Below, piece after piece: positions 9,831 to 20,940 of a stretch of 64,000 bases of DNA. The stretch lies in contig LNAC01000036.1 of NCBI GenBank assembly GCA_002007465.1, positions 7,319,051 to 7,383,050 on the forward strand, read 5' to 3'. Each line of letters begins with the position of its first letter. Position 1 is the first letter of the stretch. Position numbers and translations under genes: made by a program. This DNA comes from Ailurus styani (lineage: Eukaryota; Chordata; Mammalia; Carnivora; Ailuridae). The notes under the pieces were generated by a model. That model was not told the DNA's origin. It was given only the letters and a program-made list of their open reading frames with translations, and searched no databases.

Positions 9831-10260
9831 TCAGTGGCCACTGTTGGTAGTAATACGCCCCCAGCTCTTTGCGACCGGCCAGGGGCTGTCTTTTATTATG
9901 CAGATTGACAAAGCCCGGCGAGCCAATTCTGGGCACCGTATTTGCATAATGCCTCGCTCCTTAAAGATGGGCAGTTAAACCAAATAGTTTTTAATTTCTT
10001 TTGTGGAATGGCTGCCTCTTTATTTAATGTTGAAAACTGAAGCAGTTGAGGAAGAGTACGGACTAAACAGGCTTTTTAAATACTGCCTTCGTAATTATCT
10101 GTGGAATTAAACCCGCAGAACACACATTAACTCTCATCAGAAAATGGAATTATGAGAATTCTTATTAACAGCAGCTCCAGACTCAACTCACAGTATTCAC
10201 TTGAGTAATTATTATTGGTAAAGGCTGGGATTAATTTTTTTTTTTAAACTGGAGAAAATA
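9831..10260. promoter_or_regulatory. Candidate distal regulatory element with POU/homeodomain sites
   Basis: Single-copy sequence. It contains a perfect octamer (ATTTGCAT, 9940-9947) and an 8-base inverted pair ATTATGCA (9895-9902) and TGCATAAT (9943-9950), 40 bases apart. Several CpGs (9855-9956) occur in otherwise AT-rich DNA. Further TAAT-core sites lie downstream (around 10093 and 10206). There is no coding potential and no transposon signature. The motifs are read directly. The regulatory role is inference, since conservation could not be tested. Confidence 0.4.
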
Positions 10261-10914
10261 AATTCTTAGCAATTGCCTGCCTTGGACATGCAGAAGGAGA
10301 CAAAGAAATGTGAACTTTTATTTTAGGGAGGAAAAAAATAATTTTGAAATGTAATTTTGCTCTGATTTCCGAGGGAATTCTTATGCAAGACATTTTCTAT
10401 GTAAAGGGATTATATGTCACCAATGCAAAATGAAATACAAAATAAACCAAAGAGCTATGAATGTCCTAAGTGCAGAAAATAATATATAATTTATGATACT
10501 TTAAATCTCATTAAAAACACTAGCTTTTGTAGCTTCCTAGCAACCAATCCTCAGGAGTCCCTCAGTAAAGAGGTTGGCTCTCCCCAAGCTCGGGGTCCAA
10601 AGCTTTAATAAATGAAACCCATATGGTGACTATATGACTGTTCCCTGTGTGCAGGCCATTTGTCTGGGTGTTCTTGAAAGCCTCATATGATAGTTTATAA
10701 TTTGCTAATCCAATATAATAAACATGAAAGCACTTTGTTAAACTAATGTTTAGGGTCTAAATTAAACCAGCCCAGGCTGGAGAGTTAGAGGGAAAGTTGG
10801 AGGTCTGTAATTTCAGCCTTAATTCTGGGTGGGACATATAGGTTTCCAAAAGATGGTGCTGGGGTTGATATCTTCATTTTTTTTTCTTTTTAAAGCACAA
10901 TTGCATCGACTTTT
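10261..10914. other. AT-rich non-repeat stretch
   Basis: Likely single copy, with no gene. At 10529-10548 'AGCAACC' overlaps a CCAAT box and resembles a half X-box beside a Y-box. This is a weak regulatory hint only. Confidence 0.35.
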
Positions 10915-11040
10915 TCATTTCACATTCCTAACAATGCTGGGAAGTAAATAGAGCGCTGCGCCCATTTGACGGATGAGGATAGTGAGGCTCAGAAAGGTAA
11001 GTCATTGCAGTGAATGTCTGCAAAGTCCGGGGGCAGCTAG
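10915..11040 (-). mobile_element. MIR SINE fragment (antisense)
   Basis: Reversed MIR core: 'cccatttgacggatgaggatagtgaggctcagaaaggtaagtcatt'. The outer parts are eroded. Confidence 0.65.
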
Positions 11041-11186
11041 AGATCTTGCAGGTATGTGAACTCTCCTTTGTAACTCGTGCTGATCTGTGATGATGTGTTC
11101 ACCTGTCTGAAGCAAAATGGGAAAAGGACAAATATGAATTCTTCTAAAAAAAACAGAGGAAACAGTCTTTTAAAAGGGAGATTATT

Positions 11187-11349
11187 GGGGTGGCCAGGTA
11201 GCTCAGTCAGTTAAGGGTCTGCCTTGTCATGATTTCAGGACCCTGGGATCAAGCCCTACATCAGGCTCCCCGGAGAAGTCTGCTTCTCCCTCTCTCCTTG
11301 CCCCCAATCATGTTCGTTCTCTAATAAATAAATAAAATATTTTAAAATT
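11187..11349 (+). mobile_element. CAN-SINE
   Basis: tRNA-Lys-derived carnivore SINE with the A-box-like 'tagctcagtcagttaag', the 'catgatttcaggaccctgggatc' B-box region, a CT-rich 3' part and an AATAAATAAATAAAAT tail. Duplications of 15 bases with one mismatch lie at 11172-11186 and 11350-11364. It is moderately diverged. Confidence 0.95.
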
Positions 11350-11364
11350 AAAATGGAGATTATT

Positions 11365-12192
11365 TGGGGATATTTGCTTTCTCCTTTTTTGGTAGCAAAT
11401 GACTTTTATGTTATAAAATAATGGTGATGGTAGATAGCAGTTGCTTTTGGTTTGTCTTTGGTGAAATTAAACTTGGCCATCAGGTCAATCTCCAAAGCAT
11501 TAAAAATGTTGCTGGTTGGTAAAATCTCAAAAAATAAAGTGGGGAGGAGTCTGTGTGTGAGTCTGGGTGTGTCTGGGTGTGAGTTTGTGCCCCCATCACA
11601 CAGCAAGAGGATGGCAGAGGCACATTCAGAGGATCGGTCTCATGCTTCTAGGTCAGTGGACATAGAAAGGGAACATAAACAGCATCCGTTTTCCTTTGGG
11701 GGAAAATATAATTTTTAAACACGTTTGCTTCAGTTTCTGAAGGCATTTATAATACAGGTGCTCTGTTTGTCATGAGATTATAGGCCAGAGATACAAAATG
11801 AAACAGAAAACTAAATCAAGGACAAACAAACATCTCAGAGGCAATACATCGTGTTGCAAATGGTCGTTGAGGGCAGTGACGTCTAGTCCCACTGTCTTGA
11901 AGAAGCAGCTAAAGGTTGTTACCCCAATCCCTTAGAATTGGGGGCGGCATTGCTATTTTTCTCTGATCAGCTAGATTCTCAGGGAGGATGTCTCCTCTGC
12001 TCAGATGGCATAGGATTTCCTCCAAATTCGGCCAATTGCCAGCAGCTCCTTCATTCTCCATGGCTTCCTTCTGCTGTTGAAGGTTGCTGAGCGCTACCCT
12101 GGGGGCAGGCCATGGGCCTCTAGTTTAAGGCTGTGGTTCCCACACTGTCAAGGTGTATCAGAACACTGTGGCCAGCCTGTGGTGGCACTATG
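11365..12192. other. Non-repeat stretch
   Basis: No gene. A small GTGT-rich patch (11551-11592) contains repeated 'gtctgggtgtg'. Sequence from about 12130 up to the next SINE may be an eroded old repeat that I could not name, and it continues at 12417. Confidence 0.4.
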
Positions 12193-12209
12193 GGATCTCT
12201 GAGATTTTT

Positions 12210-12399
12210 TTTTTATTTTTTATTTATTTATTTGACAGATCACAAGTAGGCAGAGAGGCAGGCAGACAGGCAGAGGGAGAGGAGGAAGCAGGCTCCCCGC
12301 TGAGCAGGAAACCCGATGTGGGGCTCGATCTCAGGACCCTGAGACCATGACCCAAGCCAAAGGCAGAGGCTTTAACCCACTAGCCACCCAGGTGCCCCA
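12210..12399 (-). mobile_element. CAN-SINE, mustelid-type (antisense)
   Basis: Full-length reversed SINE: T-rich tail, 'gatcacaagtaggcagagagg', 'ggaagcaggctccccgctgag', 'ggctttaacccactagccacccaggtgcc'. A perfect 17-base duplication (12193-12209 and 12400-12416) brackets it. Low divergence suggests a recent insertion. Confidence 0.97.
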
Positions 12400-12416
12400 G
12401 GATCTCTGAGATTTTT

Positions 12417-13599
12417 GAAGGAAACCAATGCCAGTAGGCATCTATAAAATACTACCTCGAGGTAGTCAATAGTAAATGGTGCTACATTTCTTTCTGTGAT
12501 GTCATCTCTTTGTGAAGCTTTGTGTGTGTGTATGTGTGTTTGACAGTTACTATGATCAAAAGCAAGAAGGTTGTGAACATTACTGTGGAATAGGAAATGA
12601 GGGCAATGGTGTCTAATCTGCTTCCAAAATTTGAGAAATTGTGCAGTGTCCCATGGGAACCTGGCTTCCATTAAGAAGCGGCTGTAGGTATGAAAGAATG
12701 AAATAAAAATTATTTGTAGTACTATTTTTTCAAGTGGTTACTAAGTCATTAGAGTATAAATATTTATTTAGTTGATTGGGTCTAACTATTAAATAAATGG
12801 AACTGTCACATATTTCTTTTGGCCTCAAGGCAGTGGGATAAACTGAGATTCCAAGGACACCATCAACTGGGGAAGTTTGGGAACATTCTGGGTGTTGCTT
12901 GAAGATCATGGTGGGTATTTCGGGGGGAACTGTCATGGAAGGAGGCTAAGGAGGTCTCCAGCTGCCATGACATTAGACCTAGGAAAAACGTTTGGGGCTG
13001 TGTGGCCTGGGGCACATCGTTTCATCTGTCTTCAGTTTTCTTGTCTACAAAAGGAAAGCTCTGGACTTGGCTCAGAGACTGCTATTGCCTCTGGCTCGTG
13101 TGGAAGTTAGGACACTGGAAATCCTTTCACGGAACCAGTTTTCCCCCAAATTCTTTCTATGTGGTTTGGGTGGGGCTGACCCCTTCCTCTCCCGGGCTCC
13201 CGGGGGTAGATGCAGTGCAATGAAGTTTCATATATCCTTAGTCGCAGTGGGTTAGATCTGGGCACATAATGAAGTCAAGTCAGTTAGAGCCAGGAAAAGG
13301 TGATGGTGGGGAGCCAAGAAGAAGACTTTGCTCTGAGAATATCATTTGATCCCCTGGATCTAGCCTTGACTAGTCTTTTCAGCTACTTAAAAAAAAATAG
13401 CATAGGTAAGTAGGCAGACAGAGAGATAGAGATAGATAAATTGATATTGATACAGCCTTCTCCACCCCCTCCCCCATAAGGAAGTTTCTTTTGTTTTCAT
13501 ACTCCAGGGGCTCAAGATATCGGACTCCAGATATTACCAAGGCACAGTTTTCCTCCCTCCCTCTCTCAACACTACTATCACCCACGTTGGCTTCTTTCT
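12417..13599. other. Mostly non-repeat stretch
   Basis: No gene. Overlapping open frames at 12877-13255 in three frames have no domain. A degenerate GATA/GACA patch lies at about 13410-13445. Part of 12417-12790 may be an old DNA transposon, but I could not assign it. Confidence 0.35.
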
Positions 13600-13920
13600 T
13601 GGGCAGGGCTCTCTCCATAAAGCAGCAAGATGCCTGATGGTGCATCTGGGCTTGCATGCTGGTCCACGAGGAAAAGGAGGCTCTGTCTCTTTCCCGATAG
13701 TCCCAGCATCATTCCTGACGGTGTTTATTACTGGTTATGATTGTGGTATATGCAAAATCCTGAACCAATCACCATGGCCACGAGGATGCGATGTTCTGAT
13801 TGGCCAGCTCTAAGTCACATGTCCACCTTTGCAGTTGGAAGCAAATGGACTGAGAGTGTGGGGGAGGGGAAAGAGTGGGGTCAGCCAGGGCCCAACGAGC
13901 AAAGCTGAAACCACTCTCGA
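13600..13920 (-). mobile_element. Ancient interspersed repeat, family X (antisense)
   Basis: Contains 'ctctgtctctttcccgatagtcccagc', 'ctgaaccaatcaccatggccacgaggatg' and 'gttctgattggccagctctaagtcacatg'. This is a familiar old mammalian repeat, which I do not name with certainty (an L1ME-like 3' end or an LTR). Related copies lie at 15990-16440 (antisense), 27700-28215 (sense) and 41640-42250 (sense). Confidence 0.55.
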
Positions 13921-15989
13921 TATTTAAAGCAGAGGTAATTTAATGTAGGAGATTGGTTACACATGTGATGGCAGAGTGGCATAGCCAAGCAGGGATGGCG
14001 AAGCGTTTCTGAGATTAACTGCAGCTTGGCTAGAGGGACAGAGGGAGGAAGAAGCAGTGTTCCCAGAACTCTGGGGTTAGGTCCACCTGGTGGAAGCGTG
14101 AGCCACAGAAACTGAAGCCATACAGAAGACCGCCTCTCCCCCAATGCTGGTGACGTCACTCAAAGCCGAGAGGGAGAGAGAGAGAGAAATCCCCTGCCCT
14201 CCTCCTTTCTCCCTTACTCCAGCCTCCTGTCACTGCCTCTCATTAGCTTAATCCACTTGGAAACCAGCAGACACTGGGGCCTGGGAAATGCAGCTTGTAG
14301 GGGTCAGCACACCTGAAATACAGAATAGACCAAGGGAAAGGCGAGGGGCAGATCTGAGGGCAAACAAGTCAGCGGATTGACACGGGGTAGTTTCCAAGAG
14401 GAAAACTGGGGTATTATAGAAAAGGGAGTTTGCTGCTGGTGGCAAATATAAAAAATACACCCTACAGACAGGATTTTTTTTTTAATCAGACATAGCTGGG
14501 AATAATTGAAGAACGTTATGCCCAGCAACCAGACCTTAGTCAATAGAAGACAGATGGTAGTCTGGATTAGGGATAGACTTTGAGGGTCTAGCAGGAAATA
14601 AGAGATGGAAGAATAGGTAAGTGGAACATGATAGCGTAGAGTTCAGGAATACATAATATGCTTACTGACATTCATGTTGACATCATGGAAGTCCATCCAC
14701 ACATGGCCCAACAAGGGACTGGGGTTCCAATCCAGTCTCCGGGACAAAATTTCCAAAAGCAAGGCAGGATCACTGCATGTCTTGAATGAATGGAGGCTCC
14801 CAAGGCAGGTGGCCAAGGCAAGGAGGCCTACGTAGCAAGAACAGGATCCTGGGATATGAAATGGGATCAGAGCTGGAAGACCAGCAAGAGTGACTCGAGG
14901 CAGAATTTCAGGTTGATGGAGTGATGCTTTCTTAAATCCTGTACAGTGACTTGGGATGGACATCTAACCCAAATCAGTCCAGTGGTATTTGAGTTGTGTG
15001 CTTTTGTTGAACAGTTGGAGAAAAAGAGAATCTTTCTGTCAGATTCAAAGCTCTGAGGACAATATCTGGACTGGTCTGGAGTCGGCACGTGAAAGGGCAA
15101 CTAAGAATAAAGCTGCACCAAAGAGAGGAGAGAGGGAGGAACCCCACATCCAGAAGCCATTACTGAAGTCCCGGGTCAGGGAGGCCACCGCTTAATGCTG
15201 ACGAACCTCTCAGATTTCCAGCGACACGAGCTCCTTTTTCCGAAGACAAGTTGAGTTTTGGTTTTTTTTGATCTGTTGCAACAGGAGAAAAGACTGTGCT
15301 CCTCCTTCCATGATTGTGGCACTTCTATTTGATTTTCATGTGCAATAGGAAGGAAGTCTGAAATGCCAAGTTTCCTCCAACACCCACTGTTTTTTCTGAC
15401 TCTCTGCAATTGTCTTGAACTTCTCCTGGGCTTTCGTAGACATGATCACAGATGAAAGAAGGGAGATGCTGGCTAGCACCCCTATTTACTGAAGGGAGTC
15501 TGGAAGAAGTGACTGTGTTCAGTGTTTTGAGCTAATGAGGGAAATATAGAGGAAGTGCAGCCCCTTAGAAACTCTGAAGTCCCTTCATTTTTCATCCTGT
15601 GAAGGCTTGGCTATGTGGTAACTCAGGCAAATCTTTGTTTCAACGACATGTTTGTAGCTTATCTGCAAGGCCAGTTCAATGCACCAACTTTGGCAAAATT
15701 ATGTTTTAACAAATGTAAATATAATTAACAGGTTTCCTGCATGGATCAAATAAATCAATAATTTTGGCATCCTGTGGAAACAACATTCAAAAGACAAAAA
15801 TAGAGGACTTGTTTTAGATTTGTGTCTGGGAGCCCGACATACTACCTCTGAGGTATTCATGAAAATACTCTGGGAGGAGAGACATTGTCTTAGAATAAGC
15901 AGAATTTAGGCTTGGCCTAGTAGGAATCAGAAAATGATGAATTTTTACTAATACCGTTTCATTAGGTAAGACTGTTTTCATTATAATAG
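13921..15989. other. Non-repeat stretch
   Basis: No gene and no confident transposon over about 2 kb. It has a short (GA)n run at 14168-14187. Several 70-106 codon frames on the minus strand (13881-15409) lack domains and overlap each other. Confidence 0.4.
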
Positions 15990-16440
15990 TCAGAACCCAA
16001 CTTGATTTGGCTTAAACAAAAAGGAATTTATTGTAAAAGACACTTGTGTATCTCTCAGAACCTAAAGATGGGTTGTACCTGGACCTAAGAATCAACTAGA
16101 ATCGGGGCCTCAAATATGGCCACAACATTTCTTGTCCTTGCTTCTCTCTGGGTTTACTTCATTCTGTTCTCTCACTGCAGGGGTTTCTCCCACTGAGTCT
16201 CAAGTCTGAAAGTTTCAGAGAAGCCTTTTATAACTGTGGCCAATGTAGGTCTCCCTCCTGGACCAATCAGCTGTGTCCAAGGGGCAAGCCACATTTCCAA
16301 AATGGCTGCTCCCATGATGGCTGTGAGGATTGAGTGGGCAGGTGGAAATGGAGCCACTCTCAGATAATCAGAGAAGCTGAGCAGATGAAAAAATATGTCT
16401 GGACAGAATGACAATGAGGTTCATGACATTGTCATCACAC
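15990..16440 (-). mobile_element. Ancient interspersed repeat, family X (antisense)
   Basis: Starts with the reversed family end ('cagaacccaacttgatttggcttaaacaaaaaggaatttattg'). It continues through 'ctggacctaagaatcaactagaatcggggcctcaaa' and 'ctccctcctggaccaatcagctgtgtcc'. It has the same family features as the sense copy at 27700-28215, where the end reads 'gttggatttccgtcacttgaaactg'. Confidence 0.5.
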
Positions 16441-16442
16441 CC

Positions 16443-16800
16443 CTCTTTTATTAGTTTGCTACTGCTGTGTGACATATTACCACAAACTTAGTGACTTAAA
16501 GCAAAACCTAATTATTAGCTCAGGCTTCTGTAGTCAGAGTCTGGGTGTGGCATAGGTTGGTTCTCAGCTCAGAGTTTCACAAGCCTGCAATCAAGGTGTC
16601 AGCCAGACTCTCATCCTGAGCTCAAGGTCCTCTTCCAAGGCCACCTGGTTGTGACAGAATTCAGTTTCTTGAAGTTGTAGGACTGAGATCCCCATTTCTT
16701 TGCCGGCTGTCAGCCGGGGCTGTTCTAGAGGTTGCCATATTCCTTGCCACATGACCTGCTTCATCTTCAAAGCCAGCAATGGAGAATGTCCCTCCTGTTG
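16443..16800 (-). mobile_element. Ancient LTR-like repeat, family Y (antisense)
   Basis: Begins 'ttagtttgctactgctgtgtgacatattaccacaaacttagtgacttaaagcaaaac' and continues with 'cacaagcctgcaatcaaggtgtcagcc' and 'gactgagatccccatttctttgccggctgtcagcc'. It is the reverse orientation of the family seen at 20098-20607. That copy has an AATTAATG/TTTATT region like an LTR polyadenylation zone. The family looks MaLR-like, but the name is uncertain. Confidence 0.6.
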
Positions 16801-16899
16801 AATCCCTCTGATGCTTCCAACTCTCTTGCCACTTAGAGCTTTACTCCTTGTAAGGGATCACCTGAACAGGTCAGGCCCACTGGGAATATTTTCCATAAA

Positions 16900-17450
16900 T
16901 TCAGGGCAAAATCCTCTGTACGAGCAGTCTCACTTCAGATGTTAGCTGCAGGTGAGGTCCCAGGCCACCCACCTTTTGGCGGACTGGCTTAAACTCAGAG
17001 TTTTTCATCATCTTCTTAGGTTCAGTAATTCACTAAGATGACTCACAGAACTTGGAAAAACCCGTCCAATTACAGTTTTATTATGCAGGATGCACACAGG
17101 ATGAGGTATGAGAAGGAGTCCAGAACTTCCATGCCCTCACCCTGTGGAATCAAGAGTACATCACCCTTCCAGCCCATCCATGCGTTCCCACCAACCAAGA
17201 AGATCCATCGAACTTCTGTGGTCAGAGTTTTTACTGGGGTTTTGTTAGGTACTCATACTTGATTAAGTCGTTGGCCACGTGATCAAACTCAGTCTCCAGC
17301 TCCCTCTACTCCTTGCATGTCCCAAGTTGTACATTGGCTCAAAGTTCTGACCCTCTCTATTCACGTAATTGGTCTTTCTGGTGACTATGTCAGCTCAAGT
17401 CTAGAGCTCTATGCCAGGAACCTGAAACAAAGAGCAGACAAATACTTTTT
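16900..17450 (-). mobile_element. Ancient LTR-like repeat, family Z
   Basis: Recognisable old repeat words: 'cttcagatgttagctgcaggtgaggtcccaggccacccaccttttgg', 'gttcagtaattcactaagatgactcacagaactt', 'cagttttattatgcagg', 'gtcagagtttttactggggttttgttagg' and 'aagtcgttggccacgtg'. It resembles a mammalian endogenous-retrovirus-type LTR read backwards. It has no internal retroviral genes. The exact family is not assigned, and the orientation is a best guess. Confidence 0.45.
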
Positions 17451-19479
17451 TACACCATGAGGCCATCTGGCTACCATCTGCCTACCATACCTCTCCTTCT
17501 GCCTCATCCTCTTTACCACTTGAGTCCTTCAAAGTCAGTCCCAGATGCCATATTTCCTACCTTTGAACTGCTACCAAGATTGTTTTTCTTTGAATGTAAC
17601 TTTACCTTCACTTACCACAAATTCTAATCATTGTTACAAGTTTTCTCTGAGTTGCAAATTACGTGTGAATGCAAACTGCTTATTTATTTAAATCACCTCA
17701 TTGATTTAAATATAGCAAGAGCTCCAAATATATTTACCTAATTGAATATTAGAGATAAAACCACCTTGTAATAACATTTTCTTGAAATTAGAAATCTAAA
17801 TTATTTGGGTTGGAGAGTGAGACAAACTCTCCATGAAACCACCCTTTAAAATGCCAAGAGGGGATGGCGGGAGGAAGGGGGCATTTGTGGGAATTGGGGG
17901 GCAGGCATGGTAAAATGGCAGTAGAGTCTGTTTGGTTTTTTTTTTCAGACTCAGTTTATTTCCCTGACACGTAAGATATTGTTCCCAGGTCTTGGGGAGT
18001 TTGGGGGGCGGGGGGAGTCTGGGAAACCTAGGGAGATCTATAAATTCTTCCATCAATTTCTCGGGCACTGAGAGAAGTTGTAGTATTTGCAAGATTCTTT
18101 GAAAAACCTGCATGTTATTCCAAAAAAAGAGTCCAGAATTAATCCCTGGGTAATACACCTACATCAAACTGCTTAGCATGGGGACAGTAAGGGTTTCTGT
18201 ATCTTCTTGGGCTTGCAGACTCTTGTCACATCTCACAAGATCCCAGGAATGGTTGTGATTTCATCAGGGCAGATAATCAGAATTATAGGTAAAAGCATTA
18301 GGAAGAGACATCACCGTGTATCTACAATCACAATGAGTCATTTAGATGTTTCCATTTTCTCTTTTCCAGAGAAAAGCAAAGCCCTCCTACATATTATAGC
18401 AGATTCACAATAGCCAATGCCCTTGATTTCCTTCAACTTTTACACTCCTCTCTCCCAAATTGTGTATTTCCTACCTACCTTAATATCTGTTTTCAGAAAT
18501 GACTACCCCTAGACTCATAGTGTTCTATTCAAATGAAAGATGAAATCCAAGTTAAAGCCGACTGTCCCCAGTGGCTGGAAACTACATCATGACTTTACAT
18601 GTGTCTCATGGGAATCAACACTGGGCCACCAGTCTGCCACCATGTCTTCCAGCACCTAGGAAAGTGTCTTTTTTTTTTTTTTCTTTTTTTGCCAAGTGGA
18701 AAATCTGGGCGATCCTGGGGTAGCAACTGCCATCACCTGATTGGAACTGGCCACAGTTTCTCAAGCCTTGAGCTCCCTTCCTTGTCTCCACTTCTGGCCG
18801 TTCTTGAAAGTTCCCTTCAGTCCCTCTTTTGTTTCTTGTCAAGTCTATTTACCATTTTTACGGAGGGGTGTTTGCTCTATTTGTTGTTACAGGGTCCAGA
18901 GCGTCTAATTGACAAATTATGTTGCACTTTTGGTGGCTTTAAGTAATCATTTAAAATAAATAAGATCATAATTATCAGTTTTCATTTACCCATTTATTAA
19001 GTAACAATGTTCACACTGAGTAGTTTGATTTTGTGTTATAATAAGGCAATCTCTACATGATGACAGATGGTGTTTCATTTTGCCGACACTGTGCTAAAGT
19101 GCTTTGAGTTGTGATGTGTTTGATTTTATTAGAGATCAGATTTAACACATGCATGCTACATAACTGCAATCGCATTCCCATTTCTCATCTGTAGGAGAAA
19201 ATGAAACTGTGATGAAATGTAATATACTCACCCTCAGGCAGAACTAGTGGGACTGGGAATTGCAACATAATAAATCTAATGGATATTACACTATAGGACC
19301 CTAGAAATTTACTGTTATTATGTTCAGGGAAGGAACTCGGTTTTGTAAAACTCACTTTTATTTCACTGGCATCAGTGCAATTTCACATTATTTAACTGTT
19401 GTGTCCCAATAGCAGAGATGGTATTTGTGGTGTTGCGCCCCCCTCCCCCCCAAGGAACATGGTGGGCCAGGAACCCAGA
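17451..19479. other. AT-rich non-repeat stretch
   Basis: No gene or confident transposon in about 2 kb. There is a polyT run at 18670-18682. From 18950 to 19400 it is AT-rich with many TAAT cores. The minus-strand 120-codon frame at 17796-18158 is proline-rich and has no domain. Confidence 0.4.
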
Positions 19480-19800
19480 AGAGAAAGCTAGGGGAGAGCA
19501 AACAGCCAAAAAATCGCATTTACCAAATGCAAATGACAACAATGGCATGTCGTTAACAATGGATTGTTGGGATTGTCAAATTAAGCCACATTTAGCGGTG
19601 CTGTCAGTGTGGCACCCGCTGGAGGAAGACACATCCATAAAAGCTTCGACTATGATAGGGAGCTCTTGTATGCTCAGCCTGCCCCGCTGCCACTCCCTGG
19701 GTGAGGGGTGGGAATCTAAGTTAATTACACATCTAGTTATTGATGTGACTGTCGATAGAGCTTTCCCCTAATGAGGCCATTGTCAAGTGAAATTCCAAAG
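19480..19800. promoter_or_regulatory. Candidate enhancer with POU/SOX motif cluster
   Basis: Single-copy sequence with an octamer (ATGCAAAT, 19527-19534) and, three bases on, a SOX-type AACAATGG (19538-19545). Ten bases later a head-to-head SOX pair follows (AACAATGGATTGTT, 19555-19568), then another ATTGT (19572-19576). TTAATTAC and TTATTGATGTGAC follow near 19721-19752. POU and SOX factors are known to bind side by side on such arrangements. The sites are read directly. Enhancer activity and conservation are inference. The 117-codon open frame through it is not a credible gene. Confidence 0.45.
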
Positions 19801-20034
19801 GTGGAGGCAGCTTACAGTGCTCTGGGCCAACAAGGTGAAGTGAGGATTTCTCCACTGCTTGCTGAAGGTTGATACAATGTAACTTACTCTTCTGCCACTC
19901 TTCCAACAGCCTCCCAGCCGGTCTCCCTGCCTTCGGCCTCTACTTGCTATTCCTCATGGTGGACGTCTCATTTCCCCTTTACTCATTCTCTGGGGTTGCT
20001 TTCTCCAAGTTGCTTCCACGCTCAAAAGTCTTGG
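19801..20034. other. Non-repeat stretch
   Basis: No gene. A short pyrimidine-rich piece (19900-20010) may be eroded L2, but the match is too weak to call. Confidence 0.3.
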
Positions 20035-20097
20035 TGAGTCCTTGTTGTGTGGCAGTTGGAGGTTATTGGAGGATTTTAAGTAAGGAATTCATCTGAT
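20035..20097 (-). mobile_element. L2 LINE (antisense), left part
   Basis: Antisense L2 words 'ggaggttattggaggattttaagtaaggaattcatctgat' match the reversed L2 ORF region. The element is interrupted after 20097 and resumes at 20608. Confidence 0.65.
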
Positions 20098-20607
20098 AGC
20101 TGGTGTCCAAGGTGACTCCCAGTGATCCTTGCTCCCTGGTATTTATTCCCTTCCACACTGAATAAGACTGGCATGTAACTAATAGGCTCTGTGGAAATGG
20201 CAGAGGTAACTTCTAGGGTGAGGCTATAAAAGACATTGAAGCAATTGCCTTGCTCTGTCTGGGTTCACTCCTGAGGAAGCCAGCTGCCATGCCATGAGGA
20301 TATTCAAGCAGCTTTAGGAGAGGTCCACGTGGTGAGAAACTGAGGCCCCCAGCCAATAGCCCTGTGAGCCAGCCATCTTACAAGTAGGCTCTCCGGCTTC
20401 AGTCCGGCCTTCAGATGACAGCAGCCCAGCCCACCATACTGACTGCAGCCTCACGTGAGACTCTGAATCAGAACGGCTTAGCTAAGCTGTTCTCGAGTTC
20501 CTGATCCTCAGAAACTGTGTGAGATAATTAATGTTTATTTTTTATCTTAAGTCGCTAAATTTTGGAGTAATTCGTTCCACAGCAATAGATAACTAATTTA
20601 AGTGGTA
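20098..20607 (+). mobile_element. Ancient LTR-like repeat, family Y (sense), inserted in L2
   Basis: About 510 bases with 'gaagccagctgccatgccatgaggatattcaagcagc', 'gaggcccccagccaatagc', 'cttcagatgacagcagcccagcc' and, at the end, 'gtcgctaaattttggagtaattcgttccacagcaatagataactaat'. The 9-base word TCATCTGAT occurs at both edges (20089-20097 and 20608-20616), and L2 content is continuous across them. It is therefore an insertion into the L2. It looks like a solo MaLR-type LTR, but the family name is uncertain. Confidence 0.65.
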
Positions 20608-20940
20608 TCATCTGATTTAGATTTTCCACACTCGGGCGGCTGGGTGAGCTGAGAACGTTGGAGGGTAAAAGTGGAAACAAGGAGAACATGAAGAAAGCTT
20701 GGTAGGTGCTCAGGTGAGCGTTGCTGGTGGCATGAATTGGGGAGGTTCTCACCAGGGGTGGTGAGCCATGGTCAGCTTTGGTGAAGCCGATGTCATTCGC
20801 TGATGGGCTCTCTGATGAAGATACGGGGTGTGAAAGATCAAGGTTGACTCCTTTATTTTTGGTGGAGTGGATGGTGGTGCCATTTACTGAAAGGGGATGA
20901 ATCAGTTTGGGGAGGAAATCTAGACTCCAATAGACACAAA
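20608..20940 (-). mobile_element. L2 LINE (antisense), right part
   Basis: Resumes the L2 interrupted at 20097: 'catctgatttagattttccacactcgggcggctggg', then 'gatcaaggttgactcctttatttttggtggagtggatggtggtgccatttactgaaaggggatg', a close match to the reversed 5'-ward part of L2. Confidence 0.75.

Noticed and set aside
12130..12790. DNA transposon around the 12.2 kb SINE
   Set aside because: Opening words resemble a hAT terminus ('gtggttcccacactg'), but no matching end or duplication could be found.
19418..19771. 117-codon plus-strand open frame as a gene
   Set aside because: Starts in a C-rich run, has no domain, and the DNA reads better as a motif-rich non-coding element.
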